A stretch of 64,000 bases of DNA from a bacterium (GCA_024638655.1 JAHEJW010000003.1:52901-116900); one strand, 5' to 3'. Positions 1-8,935 are shown, numbered from the stretch's first letter. Made by a program: numbers and translations. Notes: generated from the sequence alone by a model not told the origin.

Positions 1-2
1 TC

Positions 3-275
3 GAAGACGTGGAGAGGTACTTCCGCGCATTGCGAAGAGCACAGAGAGATCTCGACGCCGAGCCCGAGCTCTACAAGCACTATTACCTGCGTGAGGTCGA
101 CGAGAAGTATCACCCGATCATCGACGTCAACGGGTTCGGCGCCGGTGAGCGAATCGTCTTCGAGCCATACACCCGCTCTGTCTATGAGAGCACCTATGCG
201 TGGATGGAGAGTCTCGACCTATTCCCGGCCGGCCAAAAGGGCCGAGCCGACTACGAAAGCGCGGTACTCGTCTGA
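3..275 (+). CDS. C-terminal part of an ABC transporter substrate-binding protein (SsuA/THI5-like), cut by the window edge
   Basis: The reading frame is open from the window edge and ends at a TGA, so only the last ~90 residues are seen and the true start lies outside. The fragment has the acidic, aromatic helical tail common in NMT1/THI5-type periplasmic binding proteins, with phrases such as YKHYYLREVDEKYHP and a closing YESTYAWMESLDLFP segment. Such proteins bind small organic ligands outside the membrane and deliver them to an ABC permease. The family call rests on this short tail only. A different four-gene ABC importer of the same general class lies at the other end of the window (59760-63562). 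Confidence 0.5.
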   Translation, partial: EDVERYFRALRRAQRDLDAEPELYKHYYLREVDEKYHPIIDVNGFGAGERIVFEPYTRSVYESTYAWMESLDLFPAGQKGRADYESAVLV

Positions 276-304
276 CCGCGTCGACCGGCTGAGACTCGAC
301 CCAA

Positions 305-1387
305 CTAGCTGAGGGCCGAAGCCTGCCGCAATGGGCTCAGGTGGCCTATCGACTCCGCCACCACAATCAGGCCGTCACCCGTCTGCATGCGGAAGTCCTC
401 CCCAGGATTGGGATGAGTGGCGCCGTCTCTTGTGACGGCCAGCAGCGTTGCCCTGTGGTCCCGTCGCAATTTGGCCGCAACCTGATCGACCGAGAGACCG
501 ACGAGCTCATCGGGAAGCTCCACGCCATATAGCTCGGAGCCCTCACCACCGGAGACGATGTCCACGACCAGGCCGGACAGGCCTGGATACATAGCGGTGC
601 GCGCCAGGAGATGCGCAGCGAGGCTGGAAGTGACCATCACCTCATCGACTGACGCCCGCCGAAAGTGGGGGACGTGGTCAGGGTTGTTCACCTCGACCAC
701 CGTGCGTACGGACGGCGCCAGAGCCTCGACCGCGAGCACCGTGAGAATGGATGACATGTCGGCCTCGTTGGAGGTGTCAGCCGGGCAAATGATGGCCGAA
801 GCGGCATGTTCGATCCCGGCTCGCTTCAGGTCGGCCTCCTTGGTGCAGTCCCCCCTGACGAAGTAGACGGAATCGCCTGCGGGATTCTGCTCGGCATCGT
901 GGAGGAGAACGATCTTCGCTCCATATTCATCGCTCCCCAGCTCGGCTACCAGGTCCCTGGCCGTCGAGTTCCAGCCACAGACCACGATGTGGTCCCGATA
1001 TCCCGCTGCGCCCATTCCTTGTCCCTCCTTCAATAGGAAATCGATCACGAAACCCACGAGGGCGCCCGTAATGGTGGCGACTATGGCGACACCAAAGAGC
1101 CCGAGCACCCAACCAACGGCCCACCCGGCCGGTCCCGAGACGAAATCGCCGTGACCGAATCCGAGAACCGTGGCCCCGGCCCAATACAGCGAGGCACCCA
1201 GGTCGGGGACCGACCTGCCGGTTTCGGCGAGCCAAACGACCAAGCCGGCGACACCGACGAACACAGCCAAGCCGGCCAGCAGTGAGACGAAGAAGCGCTT
1301 TTCGATCTTGCCGGCCACGCGACACAAGTGCCAACGTATTCGGCGGAGCATTGGCGTGTCGAAGAGGTGCCTCACCCGCTTGAGCAT
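305..1387 (-). CDS. Two-TM ion channel with cytosolic RCK (TrkA-N/TrkA-C) domains, probable K+ channel with an atypical filter
   Basis: A 360-residue protein. Residues 33-54 and 88-118 are hydrophobic helices flanking a pore loop. From about residue 132 (DHIVVCGWNSTARDLVAEL) there is a Rossmann-type RCK_N domain, and an RCK_C-like region ends the protein. This is the layout of MthK-like ligand-gated potassium channels. The expected TVGYGD filter is replaced by TVLGFGHGD at residues 73-81, so ion selectivity is uncertain. The frame stays open upstream to 1801, but that part is antisense to the acetyltransferase gene. I chose the ATG at 1387, after which the basic N-terminus and first helix begin. 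No clear Shine-Dalgarno sequence precedes it. It is divergent from the acetyltransferase gene, with 105 bp between the starts. Confidence 0.8.
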   Translation of the reverse strand: MLKRVRHLFDTPMLRRIRWHLCRVAGKIEKRFFVSLLAGLAVFVGVAGLVVWLAETGRSVPDLGASLYWAGATVLGFGHGDFVSGPAGWAVGWVLGLFGVAIVATITGALVGFVIDFLLKEGQGMGAAGYRDHIVVCGWNSTARDLVAELGSDEYGAKIVLLHDAEQNPAGDSVYFVRGDCTKEADLKRAGIEHAASAIICPADTSNEADMSSILTVLAVEALAPSVRTVVEVNNPDHVPHFRRASVDEVMVTSSLAAHLLARTAMYPGLSGLVVDIVSGGEGSELYGVELPDELVGLSVDQVAAKLRRDHRATLLAVTRDGATHPNPGEDFRMQTGDGLIVVAESIGHLSPLRQASALS

Positions 1388-1492
1388 CGCCGGGAAGCTA
1401 ATCGGTCCCTGTCCTCGCTGCCCTGTGGAAGAGGTCCCCGGTATTTCAATGGGTGCAAAACAATCCCCACCGCCCCTGGCAGAATCGGAGCA

Positions 1493-2239
1493 ATGGACAT
1501 CGAAGGCTATCTGGAGCGAATCGGCCTCTCGGATCCGCCCTCGACCGACCTCAAAGGCCTGGAACGACTCCAGCGGGCCCACTTGTCCTCTGTTCCCTTC
1601 GAGAACCTCGACGTCTTCCACCGGCGAGGGGTCCGAACGGATGACAACTGGTCCGTTCCAAAGATCGTGGAACGGGGCCGGGGCGGGTGGTGCTTCGAGC
1701 TGAACGGCGCATTCTCCGAGTTGCTGATCAGACTCGGCTTCTCGGTGCGTCGGCTGGCTGCAACGGTCCTCTATGGAGGCCAATCCCCCATGCCGACTCA
1801 CCTGACCATCGAAGTGGCGCTCGATCGTCCATATTTGGTCGACGTCGGCTTTGGGGATTCCTTCATCAAGCCTCTACCACTCGATTCCCCGGGGCCCCAC
1901 GACGGTGGAACGGAGGAATATGGGTTCGTCTTCGACGACGCGACGACGACTCTGATCACCTGGGACCCTCGCGGGCAAGCACTCGACCACTACAGCTTCG
2001 ACCGAACAGAGCGCTCCCTCGGCGACTTCGAGGAGGCCTCACTTTGGTTGCAGACCGAGCCCGGCCTGCAATGGACCATCTCTCCCTTCGCCACAAGGCT
2101 GTTGGACGGCGGCCCCGATCGGGTCACTCTGCTCGAGGACCGGCTGAAGCTCCGGCGTGATGGGCTATGGACCGAAACCCCTGTGGCCGAGGACGATTGG
2201 GCGGCCGTCCTCGACCATTGGTTCGGGATGACTCCCTAG
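1493..2239 (+). CDS. nat: Arylamine N-acetyltransferase
   Basis: A 248-residue cytosolic enzyme of the NAT family, which transfers acetyl (or other acyl) groups from CoA to arylamines and hydrazines. The catalytic triad is visible: Cys in RGGWCFELNGAF, His in PTHLTIEV and Asp in VDVGFGDS. The PFENLDV motif near residue 38 is also typical. The ATG at 1493 follows a purine-rich CGGAG. Upstream in-frame sequence is antisense to the channel gene and unlikely to be translated. Length fits the family (about 250-280 residues). The physiological substrate cannot be told from sequence. Confidence 0.93.
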   Translation: MDIEGYLERIGLSDPPSTDLKGLERLQRAHLSSVPFENLDVFHRRGVRTDDNWSVPKIVERGRGGWCFELNGAFSELLIRLGFSVRRLAATVLYGGQSPMPTHLTIEVALDRPYLVDVGFGDSFIKPLPLDSPGPHDGGTEEYGFVFDDATTTLITWDPRGQALDHYSFDRTERSLGDFEEASLWLQTEPGLQWTISPFATRLLDGGPDRVTLLEDRLKLRRDGLWTETPVAEDDWAAVLDHWFGMTP

Positions 2240-2249
2240 ACGCCGGATG

Positions 2250-2531
2250 TCAGTGCATGTGTCCGATCACGTCGTAGACCGTGTGGGTCGGGTCGAGGCC
2301 GCATGCTTCGAAGAAGCCATATGCCGGGTGGCTCGATTCGGCATCGATGGCATGATCGTGAGCTTCCCGGCTCTCCCAGACCGAGTGAACATAAACGGCA
2401 TCGTCTCCCTCCAGGAGATATGCGTTGACGAGGCCCGCCGGCCGCTCACCCACCACCAGGTTGGACCAAATACCGAACATGTTCGTGTTGTCGGCGTCGT
2501 CGAGCGACGCGTGTGCGACTGACAGGATCAC
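2250..2531 (-). CDS. Small dimeric alpha/beta-barrel-type protein, possibly an antibiotic-biosynthesis-monooxygenase (ABM)-like domain
   Basis: A 93-residue protein starting at a GTG preceded by a strong AAGGAGG at a spacing of about six bases. It has the alternating pattern of ferredoxin-like ABM or EthD-type domains, including AYLLEGDDAVYVHSVWES and a helix with a His/Glu-rich face. No catalytic residue can be assigned. It is convergent with nat, with 10 bp between the stops. It lies divergent from, and upstream of, the DUF3039 gene. I cannot name its substrate. Confidence 0.6.
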   Translation of the reverse strand: MILSVAHASLDDADNTNMFGIWSNLVVGERPAGLVNAYLLEGDDAVYVHSVWESREAHDHAIDAESSHPAYGFFEACGLDPTHTVYDVIGHMH

Positions 2532-2626
2532 CAGTTACCTCCTTGGGACGATTGGAATATACGGATCGGAACCGGGCGACGCCTCCAGCGCCGATCGAGG
2601 CAGGCCCGACGTACGATGGGGATGCA

Positions 2627-2878
2627 ATGAGCGATCCCAGACCCCAGATCACCCGCCAGCCCGAGACCAAGACCCAGACTGGTGGAGGCGACTCCGATCA
2701 TATGGCTCACATAGTCACCAAGGATCAGCAGATGCGGGGCTATATCGCCGGCGAGGCAATCGAAGCCCTCTGCGGGAAGACCTGGGTGCCCAGCCGGGAC
2801 TACCAGGGGTTGCCGATCTGTGAAGCCTGCGTCGAAGAGCGAGACCGTCGTCTCTCCGGCATGAAGGGCCTCAACTGA
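2627..2878 (+). CDS. DUF3039 family small protein (actinobacterial, Cys-containing)
   Basis: An 83-residue protein matching the actinobacterial DUF3039 pattern: an AHIV segment, an ALCGKTWVPSRD core and an ICEAC element toward the C-terminus. The CxxC-like cysteines suggest a small metal-binding or redox fold, but the family has no established function that I know of. The ATG at 2627 was chosen because the conserved core needs only this length. The upstream frame overlaps the promoter of the divergent small gene. Confidence 0.75.
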   Translation: MSDPRPQITRQPETKTQTGGGDSDHMAHIVTKDQQMRGYIAGEAIEALCGKTWVPSRDYQGLPICEACVEERDRRLSGMKGLN

Positions 2879-2939
2879 CCGGCCGATCACTCTCCCGGCG
2901 GCCAACACGAACGCGATTCTCCCGTCGGAAGGAGCCAGG

Positions 2940-3935
2940 TTGAGGATCGGGTTGAGGGTTCCACCGTGTGTTCCGCTTCGCGATATGGCCGAGGTGGCTA
3001 GGCGAGCTGAGAAGGTGGGATTCGCCTACCTGTGGGTACCCGACTCCCAGCTGCTCTGGAACGACGTCTGGGCAACACTGGGAGCGATCGCCGTGGGCAC
3101 CGATCAAATCGTGCTCGGCACCAACGTGACCAATCCGGTGACCCGAGAAGCTGCAGTGACGGCCGGCGCCACCCGAACTCTGATCGAGTCGACCAACCGA
3201 CGATTCGTCCTCGGGATAGGCGTCGGAGACAGCTCGGTACGCATTCAGGGTCGGCCACCCGCAACGATGTCGGAGCTGAGACGATACGTATCGGAGGTGA
3301 GGGCGTTGCTGCGAGGCGAGTCTCTTTCCGGCTCGAGCGGCCGCTACCGGATGGTCGAGGCCACCGAGGTTGAAGTGCCGGTGTTTGTCAGCGCCACTGG
3401 ACCGAAGATGCTCCAGTTGGCTGGTGAGATCGGAGACGGTGCGATCTTCGTTGGCGGCATCGACGAAGCGTCACTCGAATATGCCCGTGAGAACATCGCC
3501 GCTGGGGCTGCAGGAGCCGGGCGTGATGCGTCAGAAGTGGAAATCGCCGTCGGCTGTTTCGCATATCTCGGCAACGACATCGACCACGGCAAGCGGTTGA
3601 TGCGCCCGTATGCCGCCGTATTCGCCTTGCGGCATCCGGAGTTGCTGGGAGACGAGGTGACGGCACCCGGAACAGAGGAGCAACTCGCCTTTTACCCGGA
3701 CCTCGGTCATGCGCGGGACTGGGAGGCTGCGATCGAAGCGACCGATTGGGTTCCGGACCGAGTCCTCGATGACTTCTGTGACCGCTACTGCCTGATCGGG
3801 GATGGGCCCAGCATCAGACGCAAGGTCGATGGCCTGGCTTCCGCGGGTGTCGACAATCTCTATGTGCGTGGTGTGCACTCCTATGAGCTGCCTCTATCCG
3901 TCCTCGAGGGTTTCGGACAGCACGTCCTCGGTTGA
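2940..3935 (+). CDS. LLM-class F420-dependent oxidoreductase (Mer-like)
   Basis: A 331-residue TIM-barrel protein of the luciferase-like monooxygenase superfamily, closest in look to methylenetetrahydromethanopterin reductase-type F420 enzymes. Typical features are an N-terminal beta strand MRIGLR, the AEKVGFAYLWVPDSQ segment, a GTNVTNPVTREAAVTA cofactor region and RFVLGIGVGDS. Members reduce or oxidise substrates with the deazaflavin F420 in the cytosol. The substrate is unknown. The TTG start is supported by GGAAGGAG just upstream. It is convergent with the M20-like gene. Confidence 0.85.
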   Translation: MRIGLRVPPCVPLRDMAEVARRAEKVGFAYLWVPDSQLLWNDVWATLGAIAVGTDQIVLGTNVTNPVTREAAVTAGATRTLIESTNRRFVLGIGVGDSSVRIQGRPPATMSELRRYVSEVRALLRGESLSGSSGRYRMVEATEVEVPVFVSATGPKMLQLAGEIGDGAIFVGGIDEASLEYARENIAAGAAGAGRDASEVEIAVGCFAYLGNDIDHGKRLMRPYAAVFALRHPELLGDEVTAPGTEEQLAFYPDLGHARDWEAAIEATDWVPDRVLDDFCDRYCLIGDGPSIRRKVDGLASAGVDNLYVRGVHSYELPLSVLEGFGQHVLG

Positions 3936-3980
3936 ATCCGAATTCTCAGAACCGCATCAGACTCTCGAGATTGGAGGACC

Positions 3981-5180
3981 TCAGTCGCCGAGAAACTGGA
4001 CGATGGCCTGGGCAGCCGCGACCGCCTCGTCTACGGACACGTAATCGGCGTCTGTGTGGGCCTTCGTCAAGTCACCTGGCCCAAAGAGCACTGCGGGGAT
4101 TCCATGATTGGTCAGATATCCGCTGTCAGTGGCAGCCGAGATCGAAATCAATCCCGGGGTTGACCCCGTTGCCCTCTCTACGGCAGACGAAAGCGCGCTC
4201 ACGAGCCATGAGTCCGACGCAACGGAACTGGGGTACATGACGTCCCCCAGCTCGACATTCACCCGGTATTTGTCCATCCCGGACACGGCATCGACGATCT
4301 GTGACAGCAAGGCCTCCGGTGTGTCTCCGGGGAGCATCCGGCAATCGAGCCTGACCTTGGCCAAGTCCGGAATGGTGTGGGCTGCCTTCGGACTGGTCTC
4401 CAACGCCACCGGGACAATGGTTCTCCGACCCAGATTCGGGTCCGGCTCACCCAGGTCGAGCGAACTGAGTCTTGCCAGGGCTTCGATCGCGCCCTCCAGG
4501 GCATTGGCACCGAGATCCGGGGAGCTGGAGTGAGCCGTTCGACCATGGACCAGGACCTCGACATCCGCTCTCCCCTTGTGCCCAATCACGATGTCGTTAC
4601 TCGTGCACACGCCTACAACGGCTCCCGCCGGCTCGAGGCGGAAATGGTCGATGGCACCCCGGATCGCGTCATGTCTCCCTGTCTCTCCCGAAGCAAGACA
4701 GACCAGGTGAACATCTGACGACGGTCTCGTGCCCGAGCGGCTCAAGGTCTCGATGGCAGCCACCAACGCTGCCAGCGGCCCCTTCTGCTCACCCGCGCCT
4801 CGGCCTACGACAGCACGTCCTTCCACACCCATCTCGGTCCCGTCGACGATCCTCGGTGTGAACGGGTTGGGCATCGAGGCGGCCGGATGGGTCATGGCGA
4901 AGGCAACCAGCAGAATGGAAGGACGAGTCGGCTCCAAACCGTTCATCCGCCCACAGACATTGCCCATCTCGTCGAAGTCGACCATGTCCAGCCCGAGCTG
5001 CTCCAACTCCGTGGCCACCAGCTCTTCGAGAAATCCCAAGACCTGATCGTCGGCCTCACCCTCATCTGTGACAGGCGTCGGATGGGCAATTGCCCTGCAT
5101 AGGAAGTCGGTGAGATAGGCAGGATCGATCTGACCTGAACCTGGCCCGTCCACAATCGGCTCATTCCGTTCGCTCGTCAT
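3981..5180 (-). CDS. M20-family-like protein with a degenerate active site
   Basis: A 399-residue protein with the two-domain layout of M20 deacylases and peptidases. The lid/dimerisation domain is clear around HKGRADVEVLVHGRTAHSS, and the C-terminal HTDADYVSVDE block keeps a ligand-type His. Several catalytic residues are changed. The usual HxD is TH98PA, the bridging Asp of GxxDxKG appears as Glu (GRGAGEQKG, E131), and the DEExG catalytic pair reads SGETG, leaving Gly where the general-base Glu should be. It may be a pseudoenzyme, a binding protein, or an enzyme with changed chemistry. The ATG start gives a normal family length. Confidence 0.75.
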   Translation of the reverse strand: MTSERNEPIVDGPGSGQIDPAYLTDFLCRAIAHPTPVTDEGEADDQVLGFLEELVATELEQLGLDMVDFDEMGNVCGRMNGLEPTRPSILLVAFAMTHPAASMPNPFTPRIVDGTEMGVEGRAVVGRGAGEQKGPLAALVAAIETLSRSGTRPSSDVHLVCLASGETGRHDAIRGAIDHFRLEPAGAVVGVCTSNDIVIGHKGRADVEVLVHGRTAHSSSPDLGANALEGAIEALARLSSLDLGEPDPNLGRRTIVPVALETSPKAAHTIPDLAKVRLDCRMLPGDTPEALLSQIVDAVSGMDKYRVNVELGDVMYPSSVASDSWLVSALSSAVERATGSTPGLISISAATDSGYLTNHGIPAVLFGPGDLTKAHTDADYVSVDEAVAAAQAIVQFLGD

Positions 5181-5248
5181 CGCGACAAAGATAGGGAGTA
5201 CTGCATACCGGTGCCTGAGGTCCGGGACCGCCTTCGGACATGGGACCG

Positions 5249-5890
5249 CTAGCCGGTCTCGATTGGCTGCTGCTCGGCGGAAACCGTAGGCCCTACGAAC
5301 ACGGGCACGCTCGAGCTCCGAATGAGCGCCCCGGTGACGCTGCCGAACATCGCCTCAGAAACTCCATGTCCTCGGGCCCCAACCACCATCAACTCGATGC
5401 CCGACTCTCTTGCGTACATCGCCATCTCTGACGCGGGTCTGCCAAAGAGGAGCTTCATCTCGTCAGGCTGATATCCGATCTCTTCGGCCGCCTCGACCAA
5501 CTGGTCATAGCCCCTCGCCTGTGCCTCTAGGCCAGAGAAAGCGCCGCTGGAGTCGTGATCGAGGACCATGACGAAGGTCACGCTCGTCAGGTCGTTTCGG
5601 AGCAAGCCCAGGGCCGCCCGTGCTGCTGAAACCGCGCTTGCTGAGCCATCGATGCCAACGAGAACGTCGAGCTGCCCGGGGTGAAACTCCTCTCTGGCTA
5701 TCGGGCGCCGAGCCGGCAGGTGCCGGAGCCGATCCAGCGCCAGCCAACCGGCAAGAGGTCCCAGAACCACCCCCATACCCAACCAGATCCGGAAGTCACC
5801 CCCGGAACGGCGCATTGCCACGGCTGCAACCAGACCACCCGCCAACCAGGTGAGCACCAGCGCAACCACCAATAGTTCGGTTGTAAGCAT
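5249..5890 (-). CDS. Universal stress protein domain on an N-terminal two-helix membrane anchor
   Basis: A 213-residue protein. Residues 4-26 and 36-52 are hydrophobic and likely membrane helices. A single UspA domain follows from about residue 72 (LDVLVGIDGSASAVSAA). It ends with the nucleotide-binding signature GARGHGVSEAMFGSVTGAL, matching the G-x2-G-x9-G-S/T pattern of ATP-binding Usp proteins. Most Usp proteins are soluble, so the anchor suggests action at the membrane. It is divergent from the P1B-5 ATPase gene, which may share the promoter region. A plausible AAAGG lies six bases before the ATG. Confidence 0.85.
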   Translation of the reverse strand: MLTTELLVVALVLTWLAGGLVAAVAMRRSGGDFRIWLGMGVVLGPLAGWLALDRLRHLPARRPIAREEFHPGQLDVLVGIDGSASAVSAARAALGLLRNDLTSVTFVMVLDHDSSGAFSGLEAQARGYDQLVEAAEEIGYQPDEMKLLFGRPASEMAMYARESGIELMVVGARGHGVSEAMFGSVTGALIRSSSVPVFVGPTVSAEQQPIETG

Positions 5891-6066
5891 CGCGACCTTT
5901 CACCCCTTTGCTACCCGGCATGTCGGGCACGTGATAGAGGATTTGGTCACCAGAGGGCATGAGTCCGCCGATCAAAGAACGAGGGTGTTCGGAAGGTGCC
6001 GATGGTCCCATGATCTGGGGGCCGCCTCCCCTAGGAGCCTGGCCGTCTCGGGTGTTCTATGGGGTT

Positions 6067-8358
6067 ATGCCGCCGGCACGTTCGAGCGCGCTGATACTGG
6101 CGTTCGCCGCCGCCGGGTTGGTGGCCGCCGGGCTCTTCTCCATGGTCGGCCTCGAACGCTGGACCGAGGCGAGCCTGATCCTCGTCGCGGCAATTCCCCT
6201 AGTCCCCCTGCTGAGCGATATTGTCGCCAGGCTGCGACAACGACAACCGGGAGTCGACGTCATCGCTCTGCTTGCCGTCTCCGCCGCGTTGGCCCTCGGT
6301 GAGCTCCTGGCCGGAGCCATCATCGGACTCATGCTGGCGACCGGCCGCTTCCTGGAGGAGTTCGCGGCAGGAAGGGCCGAAAGGGAGCTGACCGCCCTCA
6401 TCAGCCGCGCACCCCGGGTGGCCCACGAGGTTCGAAATGGCGTGGTCGAAACGGTCGACATCGACGATGTCGACCGAAACGACCGACTTCTGGTGAAGTC
6501 GGGCGAGGTAGTGCCAGTCGACGGTGTTGTTGTGAGTCCCGTGGCCGTTGTCGACGAGTCAGCTCTCAGCGGAGAGCCTCTCCCGGTGGAGAAAGGCCGC
6601 GGCGACCTAGTCAGCAGCGGAACGGTCAACGCTGCCGACGCGTTCGAGCTGGTGGCCATCGACACTGCCGAGCAGAGCACCTACGCCGGCATCGTCCGAC
6701 TGGTCGAGTCGGCCCGTCGGTCTCGAGCCCCGGCGGTCCGACTTGCCGACAGGTGGGCAGGCTGGTTCGTGCCTTTCGCCCTGGGGCTATCCGGGCTCGC
6801 TTGGCTGGTTTCAGGAGACCCGGTGCGGGGATTGGCCGTACTGGTGGTCGCCACCCCGTGCCCCCTGCTCCTGGCCGTGCCGATTGCGCTGGTGTCCGGT
6901 ATCTCGCGAGCCGCAAAACAAGGGGTTGTCTTCCGGGGAGGCGCCGCACTGGAACAACTGGCACAGACTCAGAACGTCGTGATCGACAAGACAGGAACCG
7001 TAACGATCGGCAAACCGTCTCTACGTTCGATAGACCTCTTCGACAGAACGATCTCAGAGGAACAAGTCCTGTCGTGGGCCGCCTCGGTTGATCAGACTTC
7101 GTCACACGTACTCGCCCGAGCCATAGTCGAGGCGGCGCGCCAGCGAGAGCTCGCGCTGGTCATGCCTTCCGGAGTGAGCGAGGTGCACGGTGCGGGTGTC
7201 TCCGGCAAAGTGGACAGTCGACTGGTAGCAGTCGGGAAGCTCGAGTGGCTTCTCGCCGGATCACCGGAACCGATCGAGGTCGGCAGGCTCCGGGGTAGGG
7301 CAGGGACGATGTCGCCGTCGGTTGTCCACGTTTCGGTCGACGGTGAGATCGTCGGGTCGCTGGCTTTCGATGACAGAGTTCGACCTGACGCTGCCTACAC
7401 CATCCGCATCCTCCGCCAGACCGGGGTGAACCGCGTGGTCATGGCCACGGGAGACCATCCGCTGGTCGCCCGATCCGTTGGCGTGGCCATTGGAGTCGAC
7501 GACACCCTCGCCGAGGCGTCTCCCGAGGAGAAGGTTCGAGCGCTGAAAGAGCTCAAGCTGTCTGGGATCACTGCAATGGTCGGGGACGGCATCAACGATG
7601 CCCCTGCGCTGGCGGCAGCCGACGTCGGAGTGGCGATGGGGGCACGCGGAGCAACCGCGTCCTCCGAAGCCGCAGACGTCGTTCTGGTCGTCGATCGGTT
7701 CGATCGCCTAGTCGACGCGATCGTCGTCGCCCAACGGTCAAGGCGGATCGCCATCGAAAGCGTCGTTATCGGCATGGGGCTCTCTCTCCTCGCCATGGCC
7801 TTTGCCTCGATCGGCGCCCTCGTCCCGATCGTCGGTGCGCTGGTGCAGGAAGGCATAGATGTCGTGGCGATCCTCAATGCTCTGCGGGCGCTCGGTGGTC
7901 CGAGCGGAAGTCGAACGGGTCCGAGACTGTCCGCCGAGGTCTCCGACGAGCTCCGAAGAGACCATCAGAGGCTCATCCCGCGACTCGACAGCTTGCACCA
8001 GGTCGCCGACGCACTCGACACGATGAACCCGGTCGAGAGTCTGAGCGCACTACGAGACGTTGAGCACTTCCTGGTCGACGACATCGTGCCGCATGAGTCG
8101 AAAGATGAGATCGAGATCTATCCCCAGGTCACTGCAATCCTTCCTGGGGAAGATCCAATGGCGATGATGAGTCGAACTCATCGTGAGATATTTCACCTCG
8201 TGGAGCTCTTCCAGCGTCAGCTCGAAAATCTGCCTGACAGTGGACCCGACCTGGCCGACATTCGAGACTTGCGTCGCACCCTGTATGGGCTGCATGCGAT
8301 CCTCGAGCTCCACTTCGACCAGGAAGAGGAGCTCTATGCCTCATTGCAGCCGAGCTGA
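6067..8358 (+). CDS. P1B-5-type heavy-metal-transporting P-type ATPase with a C-terminal hemerythrin domain
   Basis: A 763-residue integral membrane ATPase. The phosphorylation motif DKTGT begins at residue 307. TGE-like actuator sequence appears as SALSGEPLPVEK, and the hinge motif GDGINDAPAL is near residue 506. The metal-site helix reads TPC (263-265) instead of the CPC of copper and zinc pumps. The last ~145 residues form a hemerythrin-like four-helix domain with DHQRL, HESKDEIEIYP, THREI and HFDQEEELY. TPC plus a hemerythrin tail is the published signature of subgroup P1B-5, linked to Fe/Ni transport. There is no N-terminal HMA domain. I prefer ATG 6067 over 5959, because the extra 36 residues are Gly/Pro-rich and look non-coding. 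Confidence 0.9.
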   Translation: MPPARSSALILAFAAAGLVAAGLFSMVGLERWTEASLILVAAIPLVPLLSDIVARLRQRQPGVDVIALLAVSAALALGELLAGAIIGLMLATGRFLEEFAAGRAERELTALISRAPRVAHEVRNGVVETVDIDDVDRNDRLLVKSGEVVPVDGVVVSPVAVVDESALSGEPLPVEKGRGDLVSSGTVNAADAFELVAIDTAEQSTYAGIVRLVESARRSRAPAVRLADRWAGWFVPFALGLSGLAWLVSGDPVRGLAVLVVATPCPLLLAVPIALVSGISRAAKQGVVFRGGAALEQLAQTQNVVIDKTGTVTIGKPSLRSIDLFDRTISEEQVLSWAASVDQTSSHVLARAIVEAARQRELALVMPSGVSEVHGAGVSGKVDSRLVAVGKLEWLLAGSPEPIEVGRLRGRAGTMSPSVVHVSVDGEIVGSLAFDDRVRPDAAYTIRILRQTGVNRVVMATGDHPLVARSVGVAIGVDDTLAEASPEEKVRALKELKLSGITAMVGDGINDAPALAAADVGVAMGARGATASSEAADVVLVVDRFDRLVDAIVVAQRSRRIAIESVVIGMGLSLLAMAFASIGALVPIVGALVQEGIDVVAILNALRALGGPSGSRTGPRLSAEVSDELRRDHQRLIPRLDSLHQVADALDTMNPVESLSALRDVEHFLVDDIVPHESKDEIEIYPQVTAILPGEDPMAMMSRTHREIFHLVELFQRQLENLPDSGPDLADIRDLRRTLYGLHAILELHFDQEEELYASLQPS

Positions 8359-8423
8359 AACCTCGAACAGGGCGAGCCCGCATCCCATCGGGGTGGGCGG
8401 AGCCTGATCTACGATCGCCCCGA

Positions 8424-8897
8424 GTGAGCACCGGATCTTTCAAAGACACGTCGCCCTACCAGTCTTTTGCCGTCACGGTCGACGTTGCCGCCTTCGCTGT
8501 CGACCAGGGTCAGCTCCACATCGCGCTGATAGAACGTGGCAACGATCCGCACCAGGGCAAGCTGGCGCTTCCGGGCGGGTTCGTGGAACCCGATGAAGAT
8601 CTACCCGATGCAGCGGTGAGGGAACTGGTAGAGGAAACCGGGTTGGCACTGAATTCGGATGTTCTCCGCCAGGTCGCGGCGTATGGGCAGCCAGGGCGCG
8701 ACCCGAGGATGAGGGTTGTCACGGTCGTTTACTGGGTCGTGGTCGACTCGCTATCCGGGCTGGCAGGTGGCAGTGACGCCGCAGATGTGGTCGTCCTGCC
8801 TGTCGATCACGCCCTCGACCATCCCGAGCTTCTTGCATTCGACCATCATCAGATCATCGGCGACGCCTTACGAGCCGTGAACACGTCGGTCAGATGA
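8424..8897 (+). CDS. Nudix hydrolase (ADP-ribose pyrophosphatase-like)
   Basis: A 157-residue cytosolic protein with a complete Nudix box beginning at the GGFVEP segment: G-x5-E-x7-REL-x-EE-x-GL, including RELVEETGL. The following YGQPGRDPRMRVVTVVYW block is typical of the group that includes ADP-ribose pyrophosphatases and the Nudix domain of NrtR regulators. The winged-helix domain of NrtR is absent, so an enzyme is more likely than a repressor. It starts at a GTG with no strong ribosome-binding site. The substrate is not determinable from sequence. Confidence 0.85.
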   Translation: MSTGSFKDTSPYQSFAVTVDVAAFAVDQGQLHIALIERGNDPHQGKLALPGGFVEPDEDLPDAAVRELVEETGLALNSDVLRQVAAYGQPGRDPRMRVVTVVYWVVVDSLSGLAGGSDAADVVVLPVDHALDHPELLAFDHHQIIGDALRAVNTSVR

Positions 8898-8935
8898 ACT
8901 TCGGTTCGAGCCTGATAGGCATTTAGGGTCGCGCC

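Noticed and set aside
1388..1801. Upstream extension of the channel frame
   Set aside because: It is antisense to the arylamine acetyltransferase and precedes the natural N-terminus.
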